Shown: positions 17,014-27,750 of the stretch, piece after piece
Layout of the letters: each line of letters opens with the position of its first letter
Position numbering within the stretch: position 1 is the first letter of the stretch
Origin: Pseudomonas mucoides
GTDB lineage: Bacteria; Pseudomonadota; Gammaproteobacteria; Pseudomonadales; Pseudomonadaceae
NCBI RefSeq assembly: GCF_015461845.1
Contig: NZ_JACOPW010000001.1
Span: 930,001 to 994,000 of the forward strand
Length of the DNA: 64,000 nucleotides
Direction: 5' to 3'
Made by a program: the position numbers and the translations under genes
The notes under the pieces: generated by a model
Told to the model about the DNA's origin: nothing
What the model saw: the letters and a program-made list of their open reading frames with translations, nothing else
Database searches by the model: none

Positions 17014-18180
17014 TCAGAGGTCCTGCAGCACCTCATCCGCCCTGCCGCCCTCTTGCTGGATCACCAGATGGATGAAGTGCAGCTTGGCGATCACCGGCGG
17101 CGGCAGGACGAACGGGTAGAAATCCGGCTGGCCCATGCTGCGCGACAACTCATTGAGCATGCCCGCCAACTCGATCCACGCATTGACGAACGACAGAAAC
17201 GCCGCGCCGCCGGGATGCTGCGGGTCGTAGAGCGCGCTTGACGGGAATGGCTGGTAATCGAAATCCATTTCCCGCGCGCTCATGCCGAATCCCAGCGCGG
17301 TGTCCACCGCATCCATCATGTGCAGGTAATGCGCCCAGGTTTCCGCCCAGTCCTCCCACGGGTGCATGGTCGCGTAGGCGCTGACGCATTGTTGTTGCCA
17401 GTCGAGTGGCGCGCCTTGCTGGTAATGCCGCTCCAGCGCCTCGGCGTAGCTGGCGCGCTCATCACCGAACAACCCACGAAAAGGCTCCAGCCAATGGCTA
17501 CTGGCGATCAACCGGTCCCAGTAATAATGCCCGACCTCATGCCGAAAATGCCCGAGCAACGTGCGATAGGGCTCGTGCATTTGCACCCGGACCTGCTCGC
17601 GGTGGGCGTCATCGGCTTCTTTGATGTCGAGGGTGATCAAGCCGTTGGCGTGACCGGTGGTCGGTGATTTGCCTTCGAGGTCGACACCGATAAAATCAAA
17701 CGCCAGGCCGGTTTCTTCGTCGACGGTTTTGGGTATCACCTGCAAACCGAGGCTGACCAACTGCGCGACCAGTCGTCGCTTGGCCGTTTCGACCTTGCGC
17801 CAGCGTTCGTGGTTTTCGGGAATCGACAGGTCGGGAATGGTGTGATTCAGGCTACAGGCGATGCAAAGCGCATCGTGGTCATTGGCCGGGAGCAGCCAGT
17901 TGCACGCCGCCGGGGAATCGAGATTGGCGCAGCGGCGGAACACGCCGGCTTGCGGGTCGGCATCGAGCAGCCAGGTGTCGGCCTGCTCACCTGGCTGCAG
18001 CGAAGACAAGCGACTCTGCTCAGGCTGATAGCCCAGCGCCGCCGAACAGGCCAGGCACTGGCTGTTGCGAAAGAACAGCGACTGCCCGCAGCGACATTGC
18101 CAGACCTTGCTGTTGCGCGAGTTGACGCCCATGAAAGGCGCGGCGATGCGCGCGCTGAGCTGTTCGAAGAAGCGGTACAT
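17014..18180 (-). CDS. Putative zinc-dependent metallopeptidase with N-terminal zinc ribbon
   Basis: A 388-residue cytoplasmic protein. The N-terminus has a zinc-ribbon-like CRCG...CLAC pair (residues 29-45) and a further CIAC near residue 107. The central HFRHEVGHYYWDRL contains the HEXXH zinc motif (HEVGH), and a downstream Glu-rich EDWAETWAHYLHMMD could supply the third ligand. This is the arrangement of the uncharacterised 'putative zinc-binding metallopeptidase' family found widely in proteobacteria. Its substrate is not known. It stands alone between ffs and ligA, with palindromic repeats on both sides. Confidence 0.8.
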   Translation of the reverse strand: MYRFFEQLSARIAAPFMGVNSRNSKVWQCRCGQSLFFRNSQCLACSAALGYQPEQSRLSSLQPGEQADTWLLDADPQAGVFRRCANLDSPAACNWLLPANDHDALCIACSLNHTIPDLSIPENHERWRKVETAKRRLVAQLVSLGLQVIPKTVDEETGLAFDFIGVDLEGKSPTTGHANGLITLDIKEADDAHREQVRVQMHEPYRTLLGHFRHEVGHYYWDRLIASSHWLEPFRGLFGDERASYAEALERHYQQGAPLDWQQQCVSAYATMHPWEDWAETWAHYLHMMDAVDTALGFGMSAREMDFDYQPFPSSALYDPQHPGGAAFLSFVNAWIELAGMLNELSRSMGQPDFYPFVLPPPVIAKLHFIHLVIQQEGGRADEVLQDL

Positions 18181-18228
18181 GGCGATCTCTCCCTGAGGCT
18201 TGCCAAGACTAGATCATCGCCACGCAGC

Positions 18229-18311
18229 GATCGTTCCCACGCTCTGCGTGGGAACGTATCCAGGGACGCGGAGCGTCCGGGGCGGCATTCCCACGCAGAG
18301 CGTGGGAACGA

Positions 18312-18313
<2 letters not shown>
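18229..18313. repeat. Composite palindromic repeat, family GATCGTTCCCACGC
   Basis: Two copies of GATCGTTCCCACGCTCTGCG in opposite orientation enclose a GGACGCGGAGCGTCC core. The right end overlaps the ligA stop codon (TGA, minus strand, 18312-18314), so the repeat abuts coding sequence exactly. Related copies are at 1391 and 45934. Confidence 0.85.
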
Positions 18314-20716
<2,403 letters not shown>

Positions 20717-20765
20717 AATCTATTTTGCCGATCGTCCCGCGCATGGCGCGGGAGCAACCTTTGAA

Positions 20766-21620
20766 TCAACGCTTCTGGGTCAACGCGCGGCGTTCGAACT
20801 CGACGATGCGCTGACGGTAATGCTCAATCGTCTGGGCGGTCAGCACGCTGCGCTGGTCGTCTTTCAGTTCGCCGTTCAGCTCCTGGGACAGTTTGCGCGC
20901 CGCAGCCACCATCACGTCGAAGGCTTGCTTCGGATGACGCGGTCCAGGCAGACCGAGGAAGAAGCTCACGGCCGGGGTGCTGAAGTGGTCGATGTCGTCC
21001 AGATCAAAGATGCCCGGCTTGACCGCATTGGCCATGGAGAACAGGACTTCGCCATTACCGGCCATGCTTTCGTGACGGTGGAAGATGTCCATCTCGCCGA
21101 AACGCAAACCGCTTTCCAGAATGTTCTGCAACAACGCAGGGCCTTTGAAACCGGCGGCGTCGCGGCAGATCACGCTGATCACCAGCACTTCTTCAGCTTG
21201 TGGTTGATCTTTTTCAGTCACGGCTGGCGAGGCTTTGGTGTCATCCGGGAAATCGTCGTCACGACTGCTGAAGCTCGGGCCGCCATCCAGATCAAGGCTG
21301 AGGTTCATGTCGCCTTGCGACGGTTCGCCATGACCACGCTTGCCGCGCTTGGAACCCGACTCACGCGGTTCACGGGCAGGCATGCTCACCGAGGGCAGAT
21401 CGTGCTCATCCAGTTGCGGTTCCTTGTGTGTGTCCAGCACGCGGGGCGGGCCCAACAGCTCGGCGCTGGTGTCCTCGTCCGGCAGATTGGACAAACTTCG
21501 GTCAAGACGGAATTTCAGTTTTCCCTTGCCGCCGCGCATACGGCGCCAGCCATCAAAAAGAATACCGGCAATAACAATAATGCCGATGACGATCAGCCAC
21601 TCGCGCAGACCGATTTCCAT
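20766..21620 (-). CDS. zipA: Cell division protein ZipA
   Basis: A 284-residue protein that anchors FtsZ to the inner membrane. It starts with a periplasm-out N-terminal helix (residues 6-23, [20 protein letters not shown]), then a charged, flexible linker to about residue 145, and the globular FtsZ-binding domain ([16 protein letters not shown] ... [16 protein letters not shown]). Its length is normal. It lies between smc and ligA, the usual Pseudomonas order. Confidence 0.95.
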   Translation of the reverse strand: MEIGLREWLIVIGIIVIAGILFDGWRRMRGGKGKLKFRLDRSLSNLPDEDTSAELLGPPRVLDTHKEPQLDEHDLPSVSMPAREPRESGSKRGKRGHGEPSQGDMNLSLDLDGGPSFSSRDDDFPDDTKASPAVTEKDQPQAEEVLVISVICRDAAGFKGPALLQNILESGLRFGEMDIFHRHESMAGNGEVLFSMANAVKPGIFDLDDIDHFSTPAVSFFLGLPGPRHPKQAFDVMVAAARKLSQELNGELKDDQRSVLTAQTIEHYRQRIVEFERRALTQKR

Positions 21621-21878
21621 GTAATCCCGTGCCTCTATAAAAAATGCTGAAAAATAAGGGGTTTACAACTCGTAAACCGCTTTAAAACGTGGCGCCAACT
21701 CTATGTTCTGACAGGCGTTTTGCCCACGTATACGAAAAATTGACATTAAACTAGCACGACCAAAGGCAACTTTACACCGTCTGTCACCATGGCTTTAGCG
21801 AATATGTCGATTGGCCAGCAAGTAAGACCCAGTAAAAACGTCCTACGGCCTGGCAATACCCGTCCTACAGACGCCGAC

Positions 21879-24800
21879 TCAGGCGTCCACCATCGCCATC
21901 GCCTCCTCGACATCCACTGCCACCAGACGCGAGCAACCCGGTTCGTGCATCGTCACACCCATCAGTTGATCGGCCATTTCCATGGCGATCTTGTTGTGGG
22001 TGATGTAGATGAACTGCACCGTCTGCGACATTTCCTTGACCAGCCGTGCGTAGCGTCCAACGTTAGCGTCATCCAGTGGTGCGTCAACTTCATCGAGCAT
22101 GCAGAACGGCGCCGGGTTCAACTTGAAGATCGCAAAAACCAGCGCCAATGCGGTCAGGGCTTTTTCGCCACCGGAGAGCAAATGGATGGTGCTGTTCTTC
22201 TTCCCTGGCGGCTGCGCCATGATCGTTACCCCTGTATCGAGTAGATCTTCGCCCGTCAGTTCCAAATACGCGCGCCCTCCACCGAAAACTTTTGGGAAAA
22301 GCGCCTGTAAACCGCCATTGATCTGATCAAAGGTATCTTTGAAGCGGTTGCGGGTTTCCTTGTCGATCTTGCGAATCACGTTCTCGAGCGTGTCCAGCGC
22401 TTCCACCAGATCATCGTTCTGCGCATCCAGATAACGTTTACGCTCGGATTGTTGCTGGTATTCGTCGATGGCCGCGAGGTTGATCGCACCGAGACGCTGA
22501 ATGCGCGCGGCAATGCGTTCAAGTTCTTCTTCGGCGTCCTTCTCGTTGGCCTCGGCCGTCAGCGTGGCAAGCACGCCGTGCAGGTCGTAGCCGTCTTCCA
22601 GCAGTTGATCCTCAAGGGTCTTGCGGCGCACGGTCAGGGCTTGCCATTCCATGCGCTGGGTTTCCATCTGGCCGCGAATCAACTGCGACTGCTGCTCGGC
22701 CTGGTTACGTCGTTTTTCCGCATCACGCAGTTCACGGTCAGCGTCTTCCAGAGCGATTTGCGCGGTCTTGAGTTCTTCGTCGACGGTCATGCGCTTGTCG
22801 AGCAATTCTTCCAGTTTCAACCGCAGCTCTTCCAGCGGCGCCTCACCCTCCTCCAGATTGAGGCTGAGCTGTTCGCGTTTTTCGGTCAGGCGCTCGGACT
22901 GCATTTCCAGCCGTTCCAGCGCCTGACGCGTCGAGTCGTGTTGCGCCTTGAGCGAACCGAGACGCACCGCCAATTGATGCGCGTGATCCTTGTGCTGCCG
23001 GGCTTCCTGGCGCACCCGATCGAGGCGCTCGCGCAAGCTGTCGCGCTGGGCCAACAGCAATTCACGCTGCTCGGTGTCGAGCGCCATGGCGTCGAGGGCT
23101 TCCTGCAATTGCAGGCGTGCCTCACCGATGTTTTCGTGTTCCAGCGCGCGCTGTTCGCCCAGTTCCGCGAGCTCTTCGTCGAGGCGCGTACGACGCAGCG
23201 TCAGCTGTTCAGCCTTGGCTTTGCCGGCGGACAGTTGAGCTTTCAATTCACCTTGCTGACGCGCTTCGTCTTGCAGCAGACGGCGCAGATGTTCGCGTCC
23301 GTTTTCCTGCTGACGCTGTTGCGCCCGGAGGTTCTGCAGTTGGGTTTCCAGGGTCTCGACCGTGGCTTCGCGCTCTTCACGCTCTTCGGTCAACCGCTGA
23401 ATTTCCTGACCGCGCGCCAGCACACCGCTTTCGGCTTCGCTGGCCCGCCGCACCCGTAAAAAGTGCCGACCAACCCAGTAACCATCACGGCTGATCAGGC
23501 TCTGCCCAGGGGTTAATTGACTGCGCAACGCCAGCGCCTGTTCGAGGCTGTCGACCGGCTTGACCTGCCCCAGCCACGGCGACAGATCGATCTGCGCCTC
23601 GACCTTGTCGAGCAAACTGCCCGGCACGCGCACGCCATCAGTGGCCGGGCTGAGCAAGCGCAAATCGCCCTGAGCAAAACCAGCCAGATCGAAATCGCCG
23701 AAGTCGTCCACCAGCACCGCTTGCAGGTCGGCGCCGAGCACGGTTTCCACCGCCAGCTCCCAACCCGCTTCCACCTTCAGGCCTTCGGCCAGGCGCGGGC
23801 GATCCGCCAGATGCTGCTCACGCAACCATTCGGCGGTACCGGTGCCCGGATCAAGCGCGGCTTGCTGCAAGGCTTCAAGGGAAGCGAGACGACCGTTGAG
23901 GCGCTGCAAATCGCCTTGCGCCTGCTGCTGATTGTGCAACGCGAGCTGCAATTCCTGACGCAGTTGCTCAAGGCGTTCGACCTGGGCTTCTTCGCTGGCC
24001 TGCAAATCTTCAAGCGTGGCTTCACTGGCCGCCAGTTGCTCGCTGAGTTCCATGATCGCCGCGTCTTCCGGGTCCGCCGAGAGCAACGCGCGCTCTTCAC
24101 CGAGGCGCTTCTGACGGTCGGCCAGACGCTCCATGCTGGTTTCCAGCTGCTGGATGCGTGACTGCTGCACTTCGGACTGGCGCCGCGGCTCGGCGGCGGT
24201 CAGGTTGAACGTGTCCCATTGCTCCTGCCAGCCGTGCATGGTGGTTTCGGATTCTTCCAGCGCGGCGGCGGCTTCTTCGGCGGCGGCGCTGGTAACTTCT
24301 TGCTCCGGCGTGAGCATGTCGAGCTCTTCGCCGAGGGTCAGCAACAGTGTGCGGTCGTGCCCCAGATGCGATTCGGTTTCCAGACGTGCGCGCTCGGCTT
24401 CTTTCAGATCGTCCTGCAACTGACGCAGACGCTGCTGACCGTGCTGGATGCTCTGCTCGACCCGGGCGATGTCGCCGCCGACCGAATAGAAGCGCCCTTG
24501 CACCAGATTGAAGCGCTCGGACAGGTCATGGTGCCCGTCCCGGAAGCGTTCGATGGCGGCATCGGCGTTGCGTTGCTCGGCGACCAGCGCTTCGAAGGTG
24601 ACTTCCTGATTGCCGATCACCGCTTCGCGCTGACCGACCTGTTCGTTCAATGCCTGCCAGCGCAAGGCTGACAGCTGGGCCTTGAGCTGGCGCTCTTCGC
24701 CTTTGTATTCCTGATACTTCTTCGCGGCTTCGGCCTGACGGTGCAAGCGTTCGAGTTGACGCTCGAGCTCCTCGCGCAGGTCGGTCAGGCGCGCCAGGTT

Positions 24801-25367
24801 TTCGTGGGTGCGGCGGATGCGGTTTTCAGTCTCGCGCCGGCGCTCCTTGTATTTGGAGATGCCCGCCGCTTCTTCAATAAAGTTGCGCAGGTCTTCGGGC
24901 TTGGACTCGATCAGCTTGGAGATCATCCCCTGCTCGATGATCGAGTAGCTGCGCGGGCCGAGGCCGGTGCCGAGGAAGATGTCGGTGATGTCGCGACGTC
25001 GGCATTTGGTGCCGTTGAGGTAATAAGTGGTCTGGCTGTCGCGGGTCACTTTGCGGCGAATGGAAATTTCCGCATAGGCGGCATATTCGCCGAGCAGCGT
25101 GCCGTCGGAGTTATCGAACACCAGCTCGATGCTGGCCTGACTCACCGGTTTACGACTGGTGGAGCCATTGAAGATGACGTCGGTCATCGACTCGCCACGC
25201 AAGTTCTTGGCCGAGCTTTCGCCCATCACCCAGCGCACGGCGTCGATGATGTTCGACTTGCCGCAACCATTGGGCCCGACCACTGCCGCCATGTTGCTGG
25301 GGAAGTTCACCGTGGTCGGATCGACGAAGGACTTGAACCCCGCCAGCTTGATGCACTTGAGCCGCAC
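21879..25367 (-). CDS. smc: Chromosome partition protein SMC
   Basis: A 1162-residue SMC ATPase for chromosome compaction and segregation. Walker A (VVGPNGCGKSNIIDAVRW) is at residues 30-47. Two long coiled coils flank a hinge near residues 510-650, and the C-terminal head has the signature LLSGGEKALTALALVFA and Walker B PFCMLDEVDAPLDDANV. It starts at ATG 25367, two bases after the stop of the GntR gene upstream (25370), so the two may be cotranscribed. The 258-base gap to zipA may hold the zipA promoter. Confidence 0.97.
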   Translation of the reverse strand: MRLKCIKLAGFKSFVDPTTVNFPSNMAAVVGPNGCGKSNIIDAVRWVMGESSAKNLRGESMTDVIFNGSTSRKPVSQASIELVFDNSDGTLLGEYAAYAEISIRRKVTRDSQTTYYLNGTKCRRRDITDIFLGTGLGPRSYSIIEQGMISKLIESKPEDLRNFIEEAAGISKYKERRRETENRIRRTHENLARLTDLREELERQLERLHRQAEAAKKYQEYKGEERQLKAQLSALRWQALNEQVGQREAVIGNQEVTFEALVAEQRNADAAIERFRDGHHDLSERFNLVQGRFYSVGGDIARVEQSIQHGQQRLRQLQDDLKEAERARLETESHLGHDRTLLLTLGEELDMLTPEQEVTSAAAEEAAAALEESETTMHGWQEQWDTFNLTAAEPRRQSEVQQSRIQQLETSMERLADRQKRLGEERALLSADPEDAAIMELSEQLAASEATLEDLQASEEAQVERLEQLRQELQLALHNQQQAQGDLQRLNGRLASLEALQQAALDPGTGTAEWLREQHLADRPRLAEGLKVEAGWELAVETVLGADLQAVLVDDFGDFDLAGFAQGDLRLLSPATDGVRVPGSLLDKVEAQIDLSPWLGQVKPVDSLEQALALRSQLTPGQSLISRDGYWVGRHFLRVRRASEAESGVLARGQEIQRLTEEREEREATVETLETQLQNLRAQQRQQENGREHLRRLLQDEARQQGELKAQLSAGKAKAEQLTLRRTRLDEELAELGEQRALEHENIGEARLQLQEALDAMALDTEQRELLLAQRDSLRERLDRVRQEARQHKDHAHQLAVRLGSLKAQHDSTRQALERLEMQSERLTEKREQLSLNLEEGEAPLEELRLKLEELLDKRMTVDEELKTAQIALEDADRELRDAEKRRNQAEQQSQLIRGQMETQRMEWQALTVRRKTLEDQLLEDGYDLHGVLATLTAEANEKDAEEELERIAARIQRLGAINLAAIDEYQQQSERKRYLDAQNDDLVEALDTLENVIRKIDKETRNRFKDTFDQINGGLQALFPKVFGGGRAYLELTGEDLLDTGVTIMAQPPGKKNSTIHLLSGGEKALTALALVFAIFKLNPAPFCMLDEVDAPLDDANVGRYARLVKEMSQTVQFIYITHNKIAMEMADQLMGVTMHEPGCSRLVAVDVEEAMAMVDA

Positions 25368-25369
25368 GC

Positions 25370-26029
25370 TTAAGCGTCCGTCAGGGCAGAAACCACCAGA
25401 TCGCAGCTGCGCTGGGCATACGCCGTCAGCACTTCGCGGATCTGCGGAAAGTCACGGGCCAGCACGGCAGCGAGCAGGCGCTCGAACAGTTCGAGGAATT
25501 CGCTCATCGACGCCTTGCGCTGGTCCAGGGCGAGGAAATACGCGCGGCTCATGGCCGGCTGCAGATTCTCGACGGTTTCCTGCAAGTACGGGTTGTTGGC
25601 GAACGGGTACGCGGCGCGCATCACATTGAAGCTGTCGTCGACGAAGGTGCGGATGTCCTGACGCTCGTAGCTGGCGGCCAGACGTTGCTGGATCTGCACG
25701 AACGGCGCCATGTCGGCCTGGACTTTCCAGCCACTGGCCACGGCGTTACCGAGCAGGATGTACAGCTCGCTCATCAGCGTGCACAGGCTCTGGACCTTGT
25801 GCGCCGTGAGTTCGGTGACATGGGCGCCCCGTCGCGGCAGGATCGCGATCAGGTGGCGACGCTCGAGGATCAGCAAGGCTTCACGGACCGAGCCGCGGCT
25901 GACATTGAGCGCCAGCGTGACCTTCTGTTCCTGAATGCGCTCCCCGGGCTTCATTTCGCCGCGAATGATGCGTTCGGCGAGGTGGTGAGCGATTTGCTCG
26001 GCGAGGCTGTCCGGCGCCTTGAACGTCAT
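25370..26029 (-). CDS. GntR-family regulator with FCD domain, divergent from xdhA
   Basis: A 219-residue FadR-subfamily regulator. The winged helix-turn-helix occupies residues 10-75 (GERIQEQKVTLALNVSRGSVREALLILERRHLI), and the all-helical FCD effector domain fills the remainder. It is transcribed away from xdhABC across a 266-base promoter region that holds two TGAC-N6-GTCA palindromes, so it is a likely regulator of purine oxidation. Its effector is not known. Its stop lies two bases before the smc start. Confidence 0.88.
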   Translation of the reverse strand: MTFKAPDSLAEQIAHHLAERIIRGEMKPGERIQEQKVTLALNVSRGSVREALLILERRHLIAILPRRGAHVTELTAHKVQSLCTLMSELYILLGNAVASGWKVQADMAPFVQIQQRLAASYERQDIRTFVDDSFNVMRAAYPFANNPYLQETVENLQPAMSRAYFLALDQRKASMSEFLELFERLLAAVLARDFPQIREVLTAYAQRSCDLVVSALTDA

Positions 26030-26200
26030 GGTTGTCCTTCAAACTCTTCGATCTGCACAAGCGGCGCAGTGTAACCCACTTGATAGCTCATGGCGGAGTG
26101 CCCACTCGGCGGTTTTGGCACGATTCAAGCAAAAAAGCAGGTGTGTGCGTGAGGGTCAATACTGAAGAAATGAGGTGTTTGTCGACAAAATGCTATTTCC

Positions 26201-26239
26201 TGACCTTTAAGTCAGAAAATCATTGACCGAAAAGTCAGA
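26201..26239. promoter_or_regulatory. Two TGAC-N6-GTCA operator-like palindromes before xdhA
   Basis: TGACCTTTAAGTCAGA (26201-26216) and TGACCGAAAAGTCAGA (26224-26239) are direct repeats, each containing the palindrome TGAC-N6-GTCA. They start 23 bases apart, near two helical turns. They lie between gntR and xdhA and are the best candidate binding sites for the divergent GntR regulator. Confidence 0.65.
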
Positions 26240-26295
26240 CCTGCTAAATTCGGTTCAAGTCGGTTAACAACAATAATGAGTCTGCGAGGCCTTCC

Positions 26296-27750
26296 GTGAT
26301 CCAGTTTTTACTTAACCAGGAACTCCGTAGCGAGCACGCCCTGGACCCAAACCTGACCGTGCTCAATTATCTGCGCGACCATGTGGGCAAACCCGGCACC
26401 AAAGAAGGCTGCGCCAGCGGTGACTGCGGCGCCTGCACAGTGGTGGTCGGCGAGCTACAAACGGATGACGACGGCCGCGAACACATTCGCTATCGCAGCC
26501 TCAACTCGTGCCTGACGTTCGTGTCGTCGTTGCACGGTAAACAATTGATCAGCGTCGAAGACCTCAAGCATCAGGGCGAACTGCACAGCGTGCAGAAAGC
26601 CATGGTCGAGTGCCACGGTTCGCAATGCGGCTTCTGCACCCCGGGCTTCGTCATGTCGCTGTTCGCCCTGCAAAAGAACAGCGATGCACCCGATTCTCAC
26701 AAGGCGCACGAAGCGCTGGCCGGCAATCTGTGCCGTTGCACCGGTTATCGGCCGATCCTGCAAGCCGCCGAACAGTCTTGCTGCGGCAAGCAACCGGACC
26801 AGTTCGATGCGCGTGAAGCCGACACCATCGCGCGCTTGAAAGCGATTGCCCCAACGTCCATCGGCGAGCTCAACAGTGGCGACAAGCGCTGCCTGGTGCC
26901 GCTGACCGTCGCCGATCTGGCCGACCTCTATGACGCTTATCCACAGGCGCGCCTGCTGGCCGGTGGTACAGACCTGGCCCTTGAAGTCACACAATTCCAC
27001 CGCACCTTGCCGGTGATGATTTACGTCGGCAACGTCGCCGAGATGAAGCGCATCGAGCGTTTCGATGATCGCCTGGAAATCGGCGCCGCCACCGCCCTCT
27101 CCGACTGCTACGAAGCATTAAAGGCCGAGTACCCGGATTTCGGTGAGTTGCTGCAACGTTTTGCCTCGCTGCAGATCCGCAACCAGGGCACCCTCGGCGG
27201 CAACATCGGCAACGCCTCGCCCATCGGAGACTCGCCGCCCCTGCTGATCGCCCTGGGCGCGCAAATCGTCCTGTGCAAAGGCGAAACCCGGCGCACCCTG
27301 GCCCTGGAAGATTACTTCATCGATTACCGGGTCACCGCGCGTCAGGAAAGCGAGTTCATCGAGAAGATCATCGTGCCACGGGCCCGCGCCGAACAACTGT
27401 TCCGCGCCTACAAGGTGTCCAAGCGTCTGGACGATGACATCTCCGCTGTGTGCGCCGCGTTCCAGATCCGTCTGGAAAACGGTGTGATCGCCGATGCCCG
27501 CGTCGCCTTCGGTGGCATGGCGGCCATCCCGAAACGCGCCAGTGCCTGCGAAAAAACATTGCTCGGTGCGCCGTTCAACAACGCCACCGTCGAACGCGCC
27601 TGCGCCGCACTGGCCGAAGATTTCACCCCGCTGTCGGACTTCCGCGCCAGCAAAGAGTACCGCCTGCTCAGCGCGCAAAACCTGCTGCGTAAATACTTCA
27701 TCGAACTGCAAACACCGCACATCGAGACTCGGGTGACCGCTTATGTCTAA
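26296..27750 (+). CDS. xdhA: Xanthine dehydrogenase small subunit
   Basis: A 484-residue subunit carrying two [2Fe-2S] clusters and FAD, for oxidation of hypoxanthine and xanthine to urate. The first cluster motif is GCASGDCGACTVV (residues 38-50), the second is CGFCTPGF with LCRCTGYRP, and the FAD domain includes LLAGGTDLALEV and GTLGGNIGNASPIGD. It starts with GTG at 26296 behind GAGG at 26285-26288. Its end overlaps xdhB by eight bases. The operon continues with xdhC and guaD. Confidence 0.96.
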   Translation: MIQFLLNQELRSEHALDPNLTVLNYLRDHVGKPGTKEGCASGDCGACTVVVGELQTDDDGREHIRYRSLNSCLTFVSSLHGKQLISVEDLKHQGELHSVQKAMVECHGSQCGFCTPGFVMSLFALQKNSDAPDSHKAHEALAGNLCRCTGYRPILQAAEQSCCGKQPDQFDAREADTIARLKAIAPTSIGELNSGDKRCLVPLTVADLADLYDAYPQARLLAGGTDLALEVTQFHRTLPVMIYVGNVAEMKRIERFDDRLEIGAATALSDCYEALKAEYPDFGELLQRFASLQIRNQGTLGGNIGNASPIGDSPPLLIALGAQIVLCKGETRRTLALEDYFIDYRVTARQESEFIEKIIVPRARAEQLFRAYKVSKRLDDDISAVCAAFQIRLENGVIADARVAFGGMAAIPKRASACEKTLLGAPFNNATVERACAALAEDFTPLSDFRASKEYRLLSAQNLLRKYFIELQTPHIETRVTAYV

